Made by a program: the position numbers and the translations under genes
Shown: positions 8,298 to 17,246 of the stretch, in pieces
How positions within the stretch are numbered: position 1 is the first letter of the stretch
Layout: every line of letters starts with the position of its first letter
Origin: W0P28-013 sp051870755
GTDB taxonomy: Bacteria; Bacteroidota; Bacteroidia; Bacteroidales; Paludibacteraceae
Assembly (NCBI GenBank): GCA_051870755.1
Contig: JBJECE010000017.1
Span: 1-53,912, forward strand
Direction: 5' to 3'
Length of the DNA stretch: 53,912 bases
The notes under the pieces: model-generated
What the model saw: only the letters and a program-made list of their open reading frames with translations
Databases searched by the model: none
What the model was told of the DNA's origin: nothing

Positions 8298-9755
8298 ATG
8301 AAACAGATAAATTGTTTTCTGGTGGCCAACGACATCGAAGCCACAGCCGCCACAGTCCATCAACTGCAACAATCGCCGGTGGTGGCGCGCATCTTTTTGC
8401 TGTCGGCAAACGCCATAACAATCAACGGCTGCGAAACGCTGCCTATCGACTGCCCGACAAGCACAGCGACGCTATTGTCGATAGCCGCCCACAGCGACGC
8501 TGCCTACACGCTGCTCTACACCAAAACGACACCGCTCGTACTCGGGCAGTTTGCACTCGAACGCTTGGTGCAAGTGGCTTCGGACACGGCTGCCGGCATG
8601 GTTTACGCCGACTACTATGCCGAAAAAGACGGCACTTTGAGTAAAAACCCGACCATCGATTATCAGTTGGGCAGCGTGCGCGACGATTTCAACTTCGGGT
8701 CGCTGCTGCTGCTTGATGCTGCACGCCTCAAAGCCGCCGTAGCCGAGTGCGACACCGAATATCGTTTCGCCGGATTGTACGATGTGCGCTTGCGCATCAG
8801 CGAAGTTGCGTCGCTGCTGCACCTCAACGAATATCTGTACACCGAAGTGGAACTCGACACCCGTCGCAGCGGCGAGAAACAATTTGACTACGTCGATCCG
8901 AAAAACCGTGCCGTACAAATCGAAATGGAACAGGCCTGCACGGCGCACCTCAAACGCATCGGAGCGTACCTTGCACCGCAATTCGAACCGGTCGATTTGG
9001 CTTGTAACGATTTCGAGAACGAAGCATCGGTCATCATTCCCGTACGCAACCGTGCGCGTACCATTGCCGACGCCATCCGATCGGTGCTGGCACAAAAAAC
9101 GAGTTTCAAATTCAACATCATCATCATCGACAACCACTCCGACGACGGCACCGGCGACATCATCGAACAATTTGCGCAACAGGATGCGCGCGTGGTGCAT
9201 CTGGTGCCCGAACGCACCGACTTGGGCATCGGCGGCTGTTGGAACGAAGGCGTGCAACATGCAGCCTGCGGCAAATTTGCCGTGCAACTCGACAGCGACG
9301 ATGTGTACGAAAACGAGTACACGCTACAAACCATTGTCGATAAATTTTATGCCGACAAATGCGCCATGGTCATCGGCTCGTACACCATGACCAACGGCAC
9401 GATGCAACCCATAGCACCGGGACTCATCGACCACAAAGAATGGACGCCCGACAACGGACGCAACAACGCGCTGCGTATCAACGGATTGGGCGCGCCGCGG
9501 GCTTTCTACACGCCGCTGCTGCGCCAAACGAAAGTGCCAAACACGAGTTACGGCGAAGACTATGCGCTCGGGCTGCGTTTCTCGCGCCACCACCAAATCG
9601 GACGCATCTACGAGTCGCTCTACCTCTGCCGCCGCTGGGAAGGCAACAGCGATGCCGCCTTGTCGATCGAAAAAGTAAATACCAACAACGCCTACAAAGA
9701 CAAATTGCGCACCATCGAAATTTGTGCGCGGCAAGCGTTAAACCAACAGCACTAA
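8298..9755 (+). CDS. Family 2 glycosyltransferase
   Basis: A 485-residue protein. The GT-A glycosyltransferase domain starts near residue 243 with SVIIPVRNRARTIADAIRSV and contains the DxD-type metal site VQLDSDDVYENEY near residue 330, plus a downstream ED pair (SYGEDYALGLRFS). The first 240 residues are a second alpha/beta region that may be a degenerate or second transferase domain. It starts 12 bases after the previous stop. The order glycosyltransferase, DUF4922, SpoIID recurs in Bacteroidales, which suggests a shared envelope or polysaccharide role. Substrate unknown. Confidence 0.85.
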   Translation: MKQINCFLVANDIEATAATVHQLQQSPVVARIFLLSANAITINGCETLPIDCPTSTATLLSIAAHSDAAYTLLYTKTTPLVLGQFALERLVQVASDTAAGMVYADYYAEKDGTLSKNPTIDYQLGSVRDDFNFGSLLLLDAARLKAAVAECDTEYRFAGLYDVRLRISEVASLLHLNEYLYTEVELDTRRSGEKQFDYVDPKNRAVQIEMEQACTAHLKRIGAYLAPQFEPVDLACNDFENEASVIIPVRNRARTIADAIRSVLAQKTSFKFNIIIIDNHSDDGTGDIIEQFAQQDARVVHLVPERTDLGIGGCWNEGVQHAACGKFAVQLDSDDVYENEYTLQTIVDKFYADKCAMVIGSYTMTNGTMQPIAPGLIDHKEWTPDNGRNNALRINGLGAPRAFYTPLLRQTKVPNTSYGEDYALGLRFSRHHQIGRIYESLYLCRRWEGNSDAALSIEKVNTNNAYKDKLRTIEICARQALNQQH

Positions 9756-9770
9756 TTAGATTCAGTCTAA
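9756..9770. promoter_or_regulatory. Candidate Fur-type operator (TTAGA-N5-TCTAA)
   Basis: The palindrome TTAGA-ttcag-TCTAA, extended to 7-5-7 with one mismatch, lies six bases before the ATG of the DUF4922 gene. It has the same arms and spacing as the perfect copy in front of gldB-fur at 14985-15003. Assignment to Fur is inference from that second location. Confidence 0.4.
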
Positions 9771-9776
9771 ATAACA

Positions 9777-10679
9777 ATGTCGTTACAACAGCAAATAAAC
9801 GCACTTTTCGACGAGCAACTGCGTTCGTGGCCGTTGGCCGGAAAAAACTTTGCCGACTTGGATCACATCGAAGTAAAAACCTGCCCATTCGGCGATTTTG
9901 CAGTGCGCGTGCAGTTCAATCCGGCGCGCATGGTATCGTCGGGCGCCAAAGTCGATGCCAAAACGATAGCCGAACGTCCCTGTTTTTTGTGTCGGGACAA
10001 TCGGCCGGCAGAACAGCAAGCCGTTGCGTGGGGCGACTACGAAATTTTGGTCAATCCGTTCCCCATTTTTCCGCAACATTTCACCATACCGTTGATCGAA
10101 CACCGGCCGCAAAACATCGATACGCATTTTGCCGACATGTTGCACTTGGCCGAATTGCTGCCCGAATTGATTGTGTTCTACAACGGGCCGCGCTGTGGGG
10201 CATCGGCACCGGACCACATGCACTTTCAGGCCGGCACAAAACATTTTCTGCCGCTCATCGACGACTACGACCACCTGAAAGCCGCCAACGCCATCGTTTA
10301 CGACCGCACCGGGTCGGCCACCACCTTCAGTCTGAACAACTACCTGCGCACAGTTTTCTGCATCGAAGGACACCGCGCCGATGCTGTGCAGATTGCATTC
10401 ATGAAACTTTACAACCTGCTGCTGACCGAACCGCTCATCGAGCCGATGATGAATATTGTTGCGACGTACGATGCAGGGCAATGGCGTGTATTCGTGCTGC
10501 CGAGAGCCAACTTTCGCCCATGGCAGTACAATACAGAAGACACTGAAAAACAACTACTTATCAGTCCGGCAACGGTCGAAATGGCCGGAGTATTCGTTAC
10601 GCCCGTGCAACAACATTTCGAACGCATCACCGGCGACGACATTGTGGACATTTTCACCCAAACGACACGCAAAATATAA
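9777..10679 (+). CDS. DUF4922 domain protein, HIT-like nucleotide phosphorylase fold
   Basis: A 300-residue soluble protein. RPCFLCRDNRPAEQQ and later GPRCGASAPDHMHFQAG resemble the zinc-binding Cys pair and the HxHxQ active site of GalT and ATP adenylyltransferase-like HIT proteins. I infer that it transfers or cleaves a nucleotide-sugar or dinucleotide phosphate bond, but the substrate is unknown. It sits between a glycosyltransferase and a SpoIID gene, in a gene order shared with other Bacteroidales. A palindrome like the one before fur lies just upstream of its start, so iron- or metal-dependent control is possible. Confidence 0.75.
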   Translation: MSLQQQINALFDEQLRSWPLAGKNFADLDHIEVKTCPFGDFAVRVQFNPARMVSSGAKVDAKTIAERPCFLCRDNRPAEQQAVAWGDYEILVNPFPIFPQHFTIPLIEHRPQNIDTHFADMLHLAELLPELIVFYNGPRCGASAPDHMHFQAGTKHFLPLIDDYDHLKAANAIVYDRTGSATTFSLNNYLRTVFCIEGHRADAVQIAFMKLYNLLLTEPLIEPMMNIVATYDAGQWRVFVLPRANFRPWQYNTEDTEKQLLISPATVEMAGVFVTPVQQHFERITGDDIVDIFTQTTRKI

Positions 10680-10684
10680 GGAAA

Positions 10685-12103
10685 ATGGGCATCATACAAC
10701 GCAAAAAAGAAACTTTGACAGCCGCAGCAGCCGACAAACTATTTGTGCCGACAGCCGACGATTTCATGTCAAAACAGGTGATGGCTTTCCCCGAGCAAGA
10801 ACAGTTTCCGCCGCGCGCCGGCGAACCGCACATTACGGTCGGCATCATGTCGGCCGCCACGATTCATTTTCGATTGTCGGGACAGTTCCGCTGCGCCAAC
10901 AACGGCAACGTGTACAGCGGCAACCAAACAGCCTATTGGTGCAACGGCCGCATCGCCTACGACAATGCGCTATTCGACGAATTTGTGCTTGAACCCATTG
11001 ACGAGCAAGACGCGCTGTTTGAACTCGCCGACGTAACCATCGGCATCGACTTCCATTGGCAACGTCGTGAAAATCAATCGTTTCGTGGCGCATTAAAATT
11101 GATTGTCGAGGACAACCGACTGACGGCCATCAACTGCATCAAAGTGGAAGATTATCTGTTTTGTGTCATCGCCTCGGAGATGAGCGCCACCGCATCGCTC
11201 GAACTGCTCAAGGCACATGCCGTCATATCGCGCAGTTGGCTGATGAAACCCATTTTGGACAAAGCGCCGCAAGCCGCCGTCACCGAAGTACGCACCGACA
11301 CCGAAATCCGGAAATTTTACGAACGCGATGCGCACACCCATTTCGACGTTTGCGCCGACGACCACTGCCAACGCTATCAGGGTCTGACACGCGCCAAAAC
11401 CGACTTGGTGCGATTGGCCATCGAAGCAACGCGCGGCGAAGTGTTGGTGGCCGACGGGCATATTTGCGATGCACGTTTTTCGAAATCGTGCGGCGGCGTT
11501 TCCGAGCGATTCGAAAGTTGTTGGGACGACACGCCGCATAGTTACCTGCAACCCGTGCGCGATGCCGCCGACACGCCATTACCCGACTTGACCATCGAAG
11601 CCAATGCCGAACGCTGGATTCGCTCGGTTCCCGAAGCTTTCTGCAACACCACCGACAAACAAATTTTATCGCAGGTGCTGAACAACTACGACCAAGAAAC
11701 CACCGATTTTTACCGATGGACGGTTACCTATTCCGCCGCCGAATTGTCGGATTTGGTACACCGCCGTTCGGGCATCGATTTTGGCGTCATTACCGACCTG
11801 ATTCCTATGGAACGCGGCGCTTCAGGCCGTTTGGTGCGCCTGAAAATCGTTGGCACGAAACGCACGCTGATTGTCGGCAAAGAACTCGAAATACGCAAAT
11901 GGCTTTCGCCGTCGCACCTTTATAGTTCGGCCTTTGTGGTCGATAAAGATACACAAGGCAACTTTACGCTTACCGGTGCCGGCTGGGGACATGGCGTTGG
12001 TTTGTGCCAGATAGGCGCCGCCGTGATGGGCGCCCGCGGCTATAGTTACGACGCCATTCTGAAACACTATTTCCGTGGCGCCGAACTTCAAAAATTATGG
12101 TGA
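10685..12103 (+). CDS. SpoIID/LytB domain protein
   Basis: A 472-residue protein with the SpoIID core: KVEDYLFCVIASEMSATASLELLKAHAVISRSW, then CGGVSERFESCWDD and the C-terminal GAGWGHGVGLCQIGAAVMGARGYSYDAIL. SpoIID proteins are peptidoglycan lytic transglycosylases acting on stem-less glycan strands. In Bacteroidota, which do not sporulate, the role is probably wall turnover. No clear signal peptide is visible at the N-terminus, which is odd for a wall enzyme. The start ATG is five bases after the preceding stop. Confidence 0.85.
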   Translation: MGIIQRKKETLTAAAADKLFVPTADDFMSKQVMAFPEQEQFPPRAGEPHITVGIMSAATIHFRLSGQFRCANNGNVYSGNQTAYWCNGRIAYDNALFDEFVLEPIDEQDALFELADVTIGIDFHWQRRENQSFRGALKLIVEDNRLTAINCIKVEDYLFCVIASEMSATASLELLKAHAVISRSWLMKPILDKAPQAAVTEVRTDTEIRKFYERDAHTHFDVCADDHCQRYQGLTRAKTDLVRLAIEATRGEVLVADGHICDARFSKSCGGVSERFESCWDDTPHSYLQPVRDAADTPLPDLTIEANAERWIRSVPEAFCNTTDKQILSQVLNNYDQETTDFYRWTVTYSAAELSDLVHRRSGIDFGVITDLIPMERGASGRLVRLKIVGTKRTLIVGKELEIRKWLSPSHLYSSAFVVDKDTQGNFTLTGAGWGHGVGLCQIGAAVMGARGYSYDAILKHYFRGAELQKLW

Positions 12104-12104
12104 T

Positions 12105-12842
12105 ATGGAATTTTGGTTAATTTTGGCAACGGCTTTGGCACCGGTATTTGTGCTGATATTTTATGTGTATCGGTGCGACAAATCGCAACCCGAGCCGTGG
12201 CGTATGTTGCTCAAAGCCTTTGTGTTAGGTGTATTCTCCACCGTGGTATCGTTGGCGATGTCGCAGCCGTTGGAACTCTTTGGCTGGTTCGACACCAACC
12301 CGACCAATTTTATCGATAGTTTGAAATGTGCGTTTTTTGGTGCAGCCATTCCCGAAGAGACGGCCAAACTCATCATGCTGTGGCTGTTGTTGCGCCGCAA
12401 TCCCTATTTCGACGAGCGCATCGACGGCATTGTGTACGCAGTGATGGTCGGCATGGGATTTGCCGCTGCCGAAAATGTGCTTTACCTCTTCAGCAACTAC
12501 GACTCGTGGATGGCAGTGGGCATTACACGCGCCATTTTCTCGGTGCCTGGACATTTTTGTTTTGCCGTAGCCATGGGTTATTTCTATGCGTTGGCAGTGT
12601 TCACCGATGCTTCGGGCTGGACAAAACTATGCGTGTGGCTAATACCGGTACTGTTGCATGGCATTTTCGATGCGTTGTTGTTCGTACAGCAAACGAATCC
12701 GGGCTTGCAAGGCATCTTGTTGCTTTTGTTCCTTGTATTTTGCCATTGGCTGCGCAAAAAAGCCTCGCGCCGCATCGAACACCACCTGCGTGCCGACGCC
12801 GACGACCACTATTGGCAGATTTTCAACAATCGTTTCAAATGA
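12105..12842 (+). CDS. PrsW family intramembrane protease
   Basis: A 245-residue protein with about seven membrane helices. The PrsW glutamic-protease motifs are present: EETAKL (Glu84, Glu85), the FAAAENVLYLF segment, PGHFCFAVAMG and LLHGIFDALL. Family members cut membrane-bound anti-sigma factors or similar proteins within the membrane. The ATG begins one base after the SpoIID stop; an earlier ATG at 12075 would lie inside that gene. The substrate is unknown. The anti-sigma-like protein at 3841 is a speculative candidate only. Confidence 0.85.
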   Translation: MEFWLILATALAPVFVLIFYVYRCDKSQPEPWRMLLKAFVLGVFSTVVSLAMSQPLELFGWFDTNPTNFIDSLKCAFFGAAIPEETAKLIMLWLLLRRNPYFDERIDGIVYAVMVGMGFAAAENVLYLFSNYDSWMAVGITRAIFSVPGHFCFAVAMGYFYALAVFTDASGWTKLCVWLIPVLLHGIFDALLFVQQTNPGLQGILLLLFLVFCHWLRKKASRRIEHHLRADADDHYWQIFNNRFK

Positions 12843-12851
12843 TAATGCATT

Positions 12852-14189
12852 ATGAATAAGCAATTTAACAAGCAAAACATATCGCCGTGGCTTTGGGTGC
12901 CGACACTCTATTTCGTCGAAGGCATTCCCTATTTTTTAGTCAACGAAATTTCGGTGCTGATGTTTACAAAAATAGGCGTTCCCAATGGACAGATGGCACT
13001 TTTCACGAGTTTGCTCTATTTGCCGTGGGTCATCAAACCATTTTGGAGCCCGTTCATCGACATCATCAAGACCAAACGTTGGTGGATAGTGGCGATGCAA
13101 CTCTCTATTTCGGCCATTTTGGTATTGTTGGCACTCACGCTGCCACACCCCGCTGCCGACACCATTGCAACGACACAAACGCCCATCAGTCTGTTTTCGC
13201 TGACACTTGTGTTGTTTGTCATCACAGCCTTTGCTTCGGCCACGCACGATGTGGCGGCCGATGGTTTCTATATGTTGGCCTTGTCTCAAAAAAATCAGTC
13301 CGCGTTCGTCGGCATACGCAGCATGTTCTACCGTCTGTCGAACATATTCGGCAACGGCATTTTGGTCATGTTGGCCGGCTGGCTGGAACAGCGCGACGGT
13401 CTCGACGTGCCGGCGGCTTGGCAATGGACACTCGGCATCACGGCCGTCGGGTTCACGTTATTGGCCTTGTACCACAGTTTTGTTGTGCCGCAGCCCGCCG
13501 ACGACCGACCGCATCTTGCCGACCACGCAACCGCCACTCCGCGACTCATCATCAAAGAGTTTGCGCGCACGTTCGCTACCTTTTTTAGCAAAAAAGGTGT
13601 TTGGTTGGCCATTCTTTTCATGCTGCTCTATCGCCTGCCCGAAGCCTTTTTGCTGAAGATGTGCAAACCATTTCTGCTGGCCGCACGCGAGTCCGGCGGC
13701 TTGGCCATGCAAACTGCCGATGTCGGTTTGGCGTACGGCACCGTGGGCGTCGTTGCACTGACCGTGGGCGGCATACTCGGCGGCATCTACGCATCGCACG
13801 TAGGGCTGCGCAGGGCGCTTTGGCCGATGGCTGCCTGCATGACTTTGCCGTGTCTCACGTTCGTCTATTTGAGCATCTGCCGCCCGACAAGCCTTGTGCT
13901 GATTAGCGCAGCCATTGCCATCGAACAGTTTGGCTATGGGTTCGGATTCACCGCCTACATGCTCTACATGATGTACTTCTCCGAAGGCGAATTCAAAACC
14001 ACACACTATGCGCTGTGTACAGCCTTTATGGCACTCAGCATGATGCTCCCCGGCATGATGGCCGGCTATCTGCAAGAATGGTTGGGCTACATCAACTTCT
14101 TTTGGCTGGTAATGGTCTGCTGTGCGGCCACAGTGGGAGTTACCATCATGGCACGGCGCCATGTATCAGCCGATTACGGTTGCCGTTAG
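12852..14189 (+). CDS. AmpG-like major facilitator transporter
   Basis: A 445-residue protein with about twelve membrane helices. The N-terminal YFVEGIPYFLVNEISVLMF, the SLLYLPWVIKPFWSPFID loop and the ASATHDVAADGFYM segment are typical of the AmpG/SLC33 branch of the MFS, which imports anhydromuropeptides from the periplasm for wall recycling. It follows the PrsW gene closely and ends 15 bases from the convergent invertase gene. AmpG identity is family-level; another small substrate is possible. Confidence 0.8.
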   Translation: MNKQFNKQNISPWLWVPTLYFVEGIPYFLVNEISVLMFTKIGVPNGQMALFTSLLYLPWVIKPFWSPFIDIIKTKRWWIVAMQLSISAILVLLALTLPHPAADTIATTQTPISLFSLTLVLFVITAFASATHDVAADGFYMLALSQKNQSAFVGIRSMFYRLSNIFGNGILVMLAGWLEQRDGLDVPAAWQWTLGITAVGFTLLALYHSFVVPQPADDRPHLADHATATPRLIIKEFARTFATFFSKKGVWLAILFMLLYRLPEAFLLKMCKPFLLAARESGGLAMQTADVGLAYGTVGVVALTVGGILGGIYASHVGLRRALWPMAACMTLPCLTFVYLSICRPTSLVLISAAIAIEQFGYGFGFTAYMLYMMYFSEGEFKTTHYALCTAFMALSMMLPGMMAGYLQEWLGYINFFWLVMVCCAATVGVTIMARRHVSADYGCR

Positions 14190-14204
14190 CCGTGCGCAGG
14201 GTTA

Positions 14205-14855
14205 CTACACAGCATCGCAGTGCGATGGTGCCACCTCGGTCGGCGCTTCATTCTTTTTGACGAACAGACGGATATAGCGTGCCACCGTATTGCGCGACAC
14301 ATGCAGCCGGCGCGCTATCTCGCGCTGCGACATGCCTTGACGCAAGGAGCGACGCACATACGCATCGTGCCGCGACAGGCGATAGTAACGTTGCAGCAGG
14401 CAGGTGCCCTCCGGACGTCCCAATTTGCGTCCCTCAGCTTTCAGGCGCGCCAACGCCTCTTTGGTGCGCTGCGAAATAAGGTTACGCTCTATCTCGGCCG
14501 ACAAACCGAACGCAAAAGCCAACACCTTGCTCTGAATATCGTCGCCAAGACGGTAACCGTCTTTGATCGTCCACACACGACAATTTTTTGACATACACAA
14601 GCCAAGTATTTCCATGATCATATACAAATTGCGCCCCAAACGCGACAACTCGCTGCAAATAATCGTATCGCCGGCTTTGGTGCGCCGCAGCAAACGCCCC
14701 AACTCGCGCTTGGTATAACTCTTAGTACCCGATATGGTTTCTTCTATCCAACCATCAACCTGCAAATGTTTTTCGTCGCAGAACCTCTGTATTTCAAATC
14801 GCTGATTCTCAACCGTCTGCTTGTCGGAACTTACGCGAATATATCCATAAACCAT
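14205..14855 (-). CDS. Serine site-specific recombinase, Mpi-like DNA invertase
   Basis: A 216-residue resolvase/invertase. The catalytic domain begins MVYGYIRVSSDKQTVENQRF with nucleophile Ser9 and has ELSRLGRNL, the long linking helix and LISQRTKEALARLKAEGRK. A C-terminal helix-turn-helix follows (GMSQREIARRLHVSRNTVA). It resembles the Bacteroides master invertase Mpi, which flips promoters of capsule and surface genes genome-wide. No clear pair of inverted recombination sites is seen around it, so targets are expected elsewhere. It is convergent with the AmpG-like gene and divergent from gldB, with its own promoter. Confidence 0.85.
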   Translation of the reverse strand: MVYGYIRVSSDKQTVENQRFEIQRFCDEKHLQVDGWIEETISGTKSYTKRELGRLLRRTKAGDTIICSELSRLGRNLYMIMEILGLCMSKNCRVWTIKDGYRLGDDIQSKVLAFAFGLSAEIERNLISQRTKEALARLKAEGRKLGRPEGTCLLQRYYRLSRHDAYVRRSLRQGMSQREIARRLHVSRNTVARYIRLFVKKNEAPTEVAPSHCDAV

Positions 14856-14871
14856 AATGTTTTTTTTGTAC

Positions 14872-14903
14872 CAAAGTTAACGAGCAAACACCACGAAAAC
14901 AAA
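14872..14903 (-). promoter_or_regulatory. Promoter of the invertase gene
   Basis: On the minus strand TTTG (14900-14903) and TAACTTTG (14872-14879) are separated by 20 bases, which matches the Bacteroidota promoter. The box ends 17 bases before the invertase start codon. Confidence 0.65.
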
Positions 14904-14963
14904 TAAAAACGGTAACAAAAACAAAAAAATGCCGAACAGCATCATTTATTCCCGCTTTTTTCG

Positions 14964-14971
14964 TAACTTTG
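14964..14971 (+). promoter_or_regulatory. Promoter -7 box of gldB-fur
   Basis: TAACTTTG matches TAnnTTTG. A transcription start a few bases downstream would place the palindrome at 14985-15003 just after the start, a usual position for a repressor operator. Confidence 0.6.
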
Positions 14972-14984
14972 CACGATTTTTGTT

Positions 14985-15003
14985 ATTTAGACAAAATCTA
15001 AAT
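14985..15003. promoter_or_regulatory. Candidate Fur operator in front of gldB-fur
   Basis: A perfect palindrome, ATTTAGA-caaaa-TCTAAAT, lies between the -7 box and the gldB start codon. The second gene of the unit encodes a Fur-family repressor, so this is a natural candidate for autoregulation. The same motif with one mismatch precedes the DUF4922 gene at 9777. The Fur link is inferred, not shown. Confidence 0.5.
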
Positions 15004-15011
15004 TGCAACCA

Positions 15012-16028
15012 ATGCGCGGCATCAACGGAAAATACGGCATCATCATCGCGATAGTGGCAAGCGCCCTACTGACGGCCTGCAACCGCTCCAAACGGGCTGC
15101 CAACATCGACGACATCGACCTGCACATCACCATCGCGCGGTTCGACAGCGCCCTGTGGACGATGGATCGCAACCATTTGGCCGACGCCGTCGTCCGGCTC
15201 GACTCGGCCTACCCCGACATCACGCCCATCTATTTGGAACACGTGGTCGAATTTGGTGCCGTGGGCGACACCATCACGACACACAATCTGCAAAAATTCT
15301 TTGCCGACACAGCCGTAGCGCAACTATACACCGAAACACAAGCACGCTTTGCCGACCTCAGCGACTACGAAAACATGCTGACTGATGCCTTCAAACGGGC
15401 AAAATATTTCTTTCCCGAAAAACCGACGCCGCGCCTCTATACGCACCTGTCGGGGCTGAATCAGAGCATGGTTGTAGGCGATGGATTCATTTCGGGCAGC
15501 ATCGACAACTATATGGGCAGCGATTACCCGCTGTACAAACGAGTGGGAATCTATAATTATCTGCGCCAAAACATGCGCCCCGAAAAATTGGTGCCCGACT
15601 ACATCGTGGCATGGCTATCCACCGAATTTCCGTTCGTGCAGCACTCCGGCGAACTATTCGAGGAGATGATTTATCGCGGAAAAATACTCTACACCACATC
15701 GGTGCTACTGCCCGAACTGCCCGACTCGTTGCTCATAGGCTACTCGGCCGACCAATGGGCGTGGTGCATGAAGTACGAGCACGACATGTGGATGGTGCTG
15801 GTGGGTAGCAAACATCTGTTCAGCCGCGATGCCATGCTGCGCATCAAATATCTGAACGATGCGCCGTTTACCAAACCATTCACGCAAGAGTCGCCCGGAC
15901 GCGCCGGCGCGTTTGTCGGATGGCGCATTGTGGAACAATACATGCGCGAACACCCCGACGTGTCGCCCAAAGAACTATTGCTGCGCACTGCCGACGAAAT
16001 ACTGCGTGAAACGCCATACAACCCATAA
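15012..16028 (+). CDS. gldB: GldB-like gliding motility lipoprotein
   Basis: A 338-residue lipoprotein: the N-terminal hydrophobic stretch ends in the lipobox LTAC (Cys near residue 23), predicting a lipid anchor. GldB family features include the TPRLYTHLSG region, a Trp-rich centre and the ending SPGRAGAFVGWRIVEQYM. GldB is required for gliding in Flavobacterium and is widespread in non-gliding Bacteroidota, where its role is unclear. The ATG at 15012 is preferred to the TTG at 15003 because the latter lies in the palindrome. The Fur gene follows after 15 bases. Confidence 0.8.
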   Translation: MRGINGKYGIIIAIVASALLTACNRSKRAANIDDIDLHITIARFDSALWTMDRNHLADAVVRLDSAYPDITPIYLEHVVEFGAVGDTITTHNLQKFFADTAVAQLYTETQARFADLSDYENMLTDAFKRAKYFFPEKPTPRLYTHLSGLNQSMVVGDGFISGSIDNYMGSDYPLYKRVGIYNYLRQNMRPEKLVPDYIVAWLSTEFPFVQHSGELFEEMIYRGKILYTTSVLLPELPDSLLIGYSADQWAWCMKYEHDMWMVLVGSKHLFSRDAMLRIKYLNDAPFTKPFTQESPGRAGAFVGWRIVEQYMREHPDVSPKELLLRTADEILRETPYNP

Positions 16029-16043
16029 CACACTGATTACCAA

Positions 16044-16493
16044 ATGACTGCAAGCGAAGAGAAAGCACACGCACTCGACATTCTGACCGAATACCTCGAA
16101 CACGAGCACCTGCGCAAAACGCAGGAACGCTTTCGTTTGCTCGAGGTGGTGTACGAGCAACAGGCGCACTTCTCCGCCGACGAATTGGTCGAAAAACTGC
16201 CACGCGATTTTCACGTCAGCAGGGCAACGGTGTACAACACGCTCGAATTGTTCGTCAAGTGCAGGCTCGTTGTCAAACACCAATTCGACTCGCAGCGCAC
16301 CGAATACGAAAAATCGACCAGCAGCGCCACACACCACCACCGCATCTGCATCAGTTGTGGCGCCGTGAGCGAATTTTCCGACCAAAAAATGCGACGCGTC
16401 ATTCTCGGGCGCAAATTCAACGCTTTCCAAACGGCACACTATTCACTCTATCTGTACGGCTATTGCAAAAAATGCCTCAAAAAGAAAAAATGA
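16044..16493 (+). CDS. fur: Fur family metal-responsive transcriptional repressor
   Basis: A 149-residue regulator. The winged helix contains ADELVEKLPRDFHVSRATVYNTLELF. The dimer and metal domain has the His cluster THHHRICISCG with a CxxC pair and a second CxxC near the C-terminus (YCKKC), as in Fur/Zur/PerR proteins with a structural zinc. Whether it senses iron, zinc or peroxide cannot be told from sequence. It is co-transcribed with gldB behind a perfect palindrome that may be its own operator. Confidence 0.9.
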   Translation: MTASEEKAHALDILTEYLEHEHLRKTQERFRLLEVVYEQQAHFSADELVEKLPRDFHVSRATVYNTLELFVKCRLVVKHQFDSQRTEYEKSTSSATHHHRICISCGAVSEFSDQKMRRVILGRKFNAFQTAHYSLYLYGYCKKCLKKKK

Positions 16494-16535
16494 TTGTAAC
16501 GAAAAAATAGTATTAACATCAAAAATCTGACAATT

Positions 16536-17222
16536 ATGAACACAACAAGCGCATGGATTTTATTTGGCATCATCGCCCTACTGAGTTGGATTGTGCAAAT
16601 ATCGCTCAACTCAAAATTCAAAAAATACTCGAAAATTCCGCTGCCGAACGGCATGACGGGTGCCGATGTGGCGCGCAAAATGCTCCGCGAAAACGGCATC
16701 ACCGATGTAACGGTGCAAGCCACCAATGGTTTCCTTACCGACCACTACAACCCGACTAACAAGACCGTGAATTTGAGCGAAAATGTGTACAACTCGTGCA
16801 GCATCGCTGCCGCAGCCGTAGCCGCTCACGAGTGCGGACACGCTGTGCAGCACGCCTACGGCTATGCGCCGCTGAAATTGCGCTCGGCACTTGTGCCTAT
16901 TGTCAATTTCTCGGCAAAATTTGTGTCGTGGATTTTGTTGGCCGGCATGTTACTGCTCAACACGTTTCCACAACTGATGCTGGCCGGCATTGTGCTGTTT
17001 GCACTGACCACGCTGTTCAGTTTTGTAACACTGCCTGTCGAAATCAACGCCAGCCGCCGTGCACTCACATGGCTCAACAACGCCGGCATCACCAACTACG
17101 AAACACACCCGCAAGCCGAAGACGCGCTGCGGTCGGCCGCATACACATACGTTGTAGCTGCGCTGAGTTCGTTGGCCACGCTGTTTTACTACATTTTGAT
17201 TTACTCGAGTCGCCGCGACTAA
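16536..17222 (+). CDS. YugP-type membrane zinc metallopeptidase
   Basis: A 228-residue membrane protein with an N-terminal helix (about 5-25), the zinc motif HECGH at residues 98-102 within AAAAVAAHECGHAVQHAYGY, and three C-terminal hydrophobic segments. This is the neutral zinc metallopeptidase family typified by Bacillus YugP, whose substrates are unknown. It starts 42 bases after fur and may be in the same transcript. Confidence 0.85.
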   Translation: MNTTSAWILFGIIALLSWIVQISLNSKFKKYSKIPLPNGMTGADVARKMLRENGITDVTVQATNGFLTDHYNPTNKTVNLSENVYNSCSIAAAAVAAHECGHAVQHAYGYAPLKLRSALVPIVNFSAKFVSWILLAGMLLLNTFPQLMLAGIVLFALTTLFSFVTLPVEINASRRALTWLNNAGITNYETHPQAEDALRSAAYTYVVAALSSLATLFYYILIYSSRRD

Positions 17223-17246
17223 AACGCCACTAACACCTTGTTCAGC

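Noticed and set aside
14872..14971. Inverted repeat CAAAGTTA / TAACTTTG flanking a 100-bp segment beside the invertase
   Set aside because: Each arm is simply the -7 box of one of two divergent promoters; the similarity does not extend enough to be a recombination site pair.
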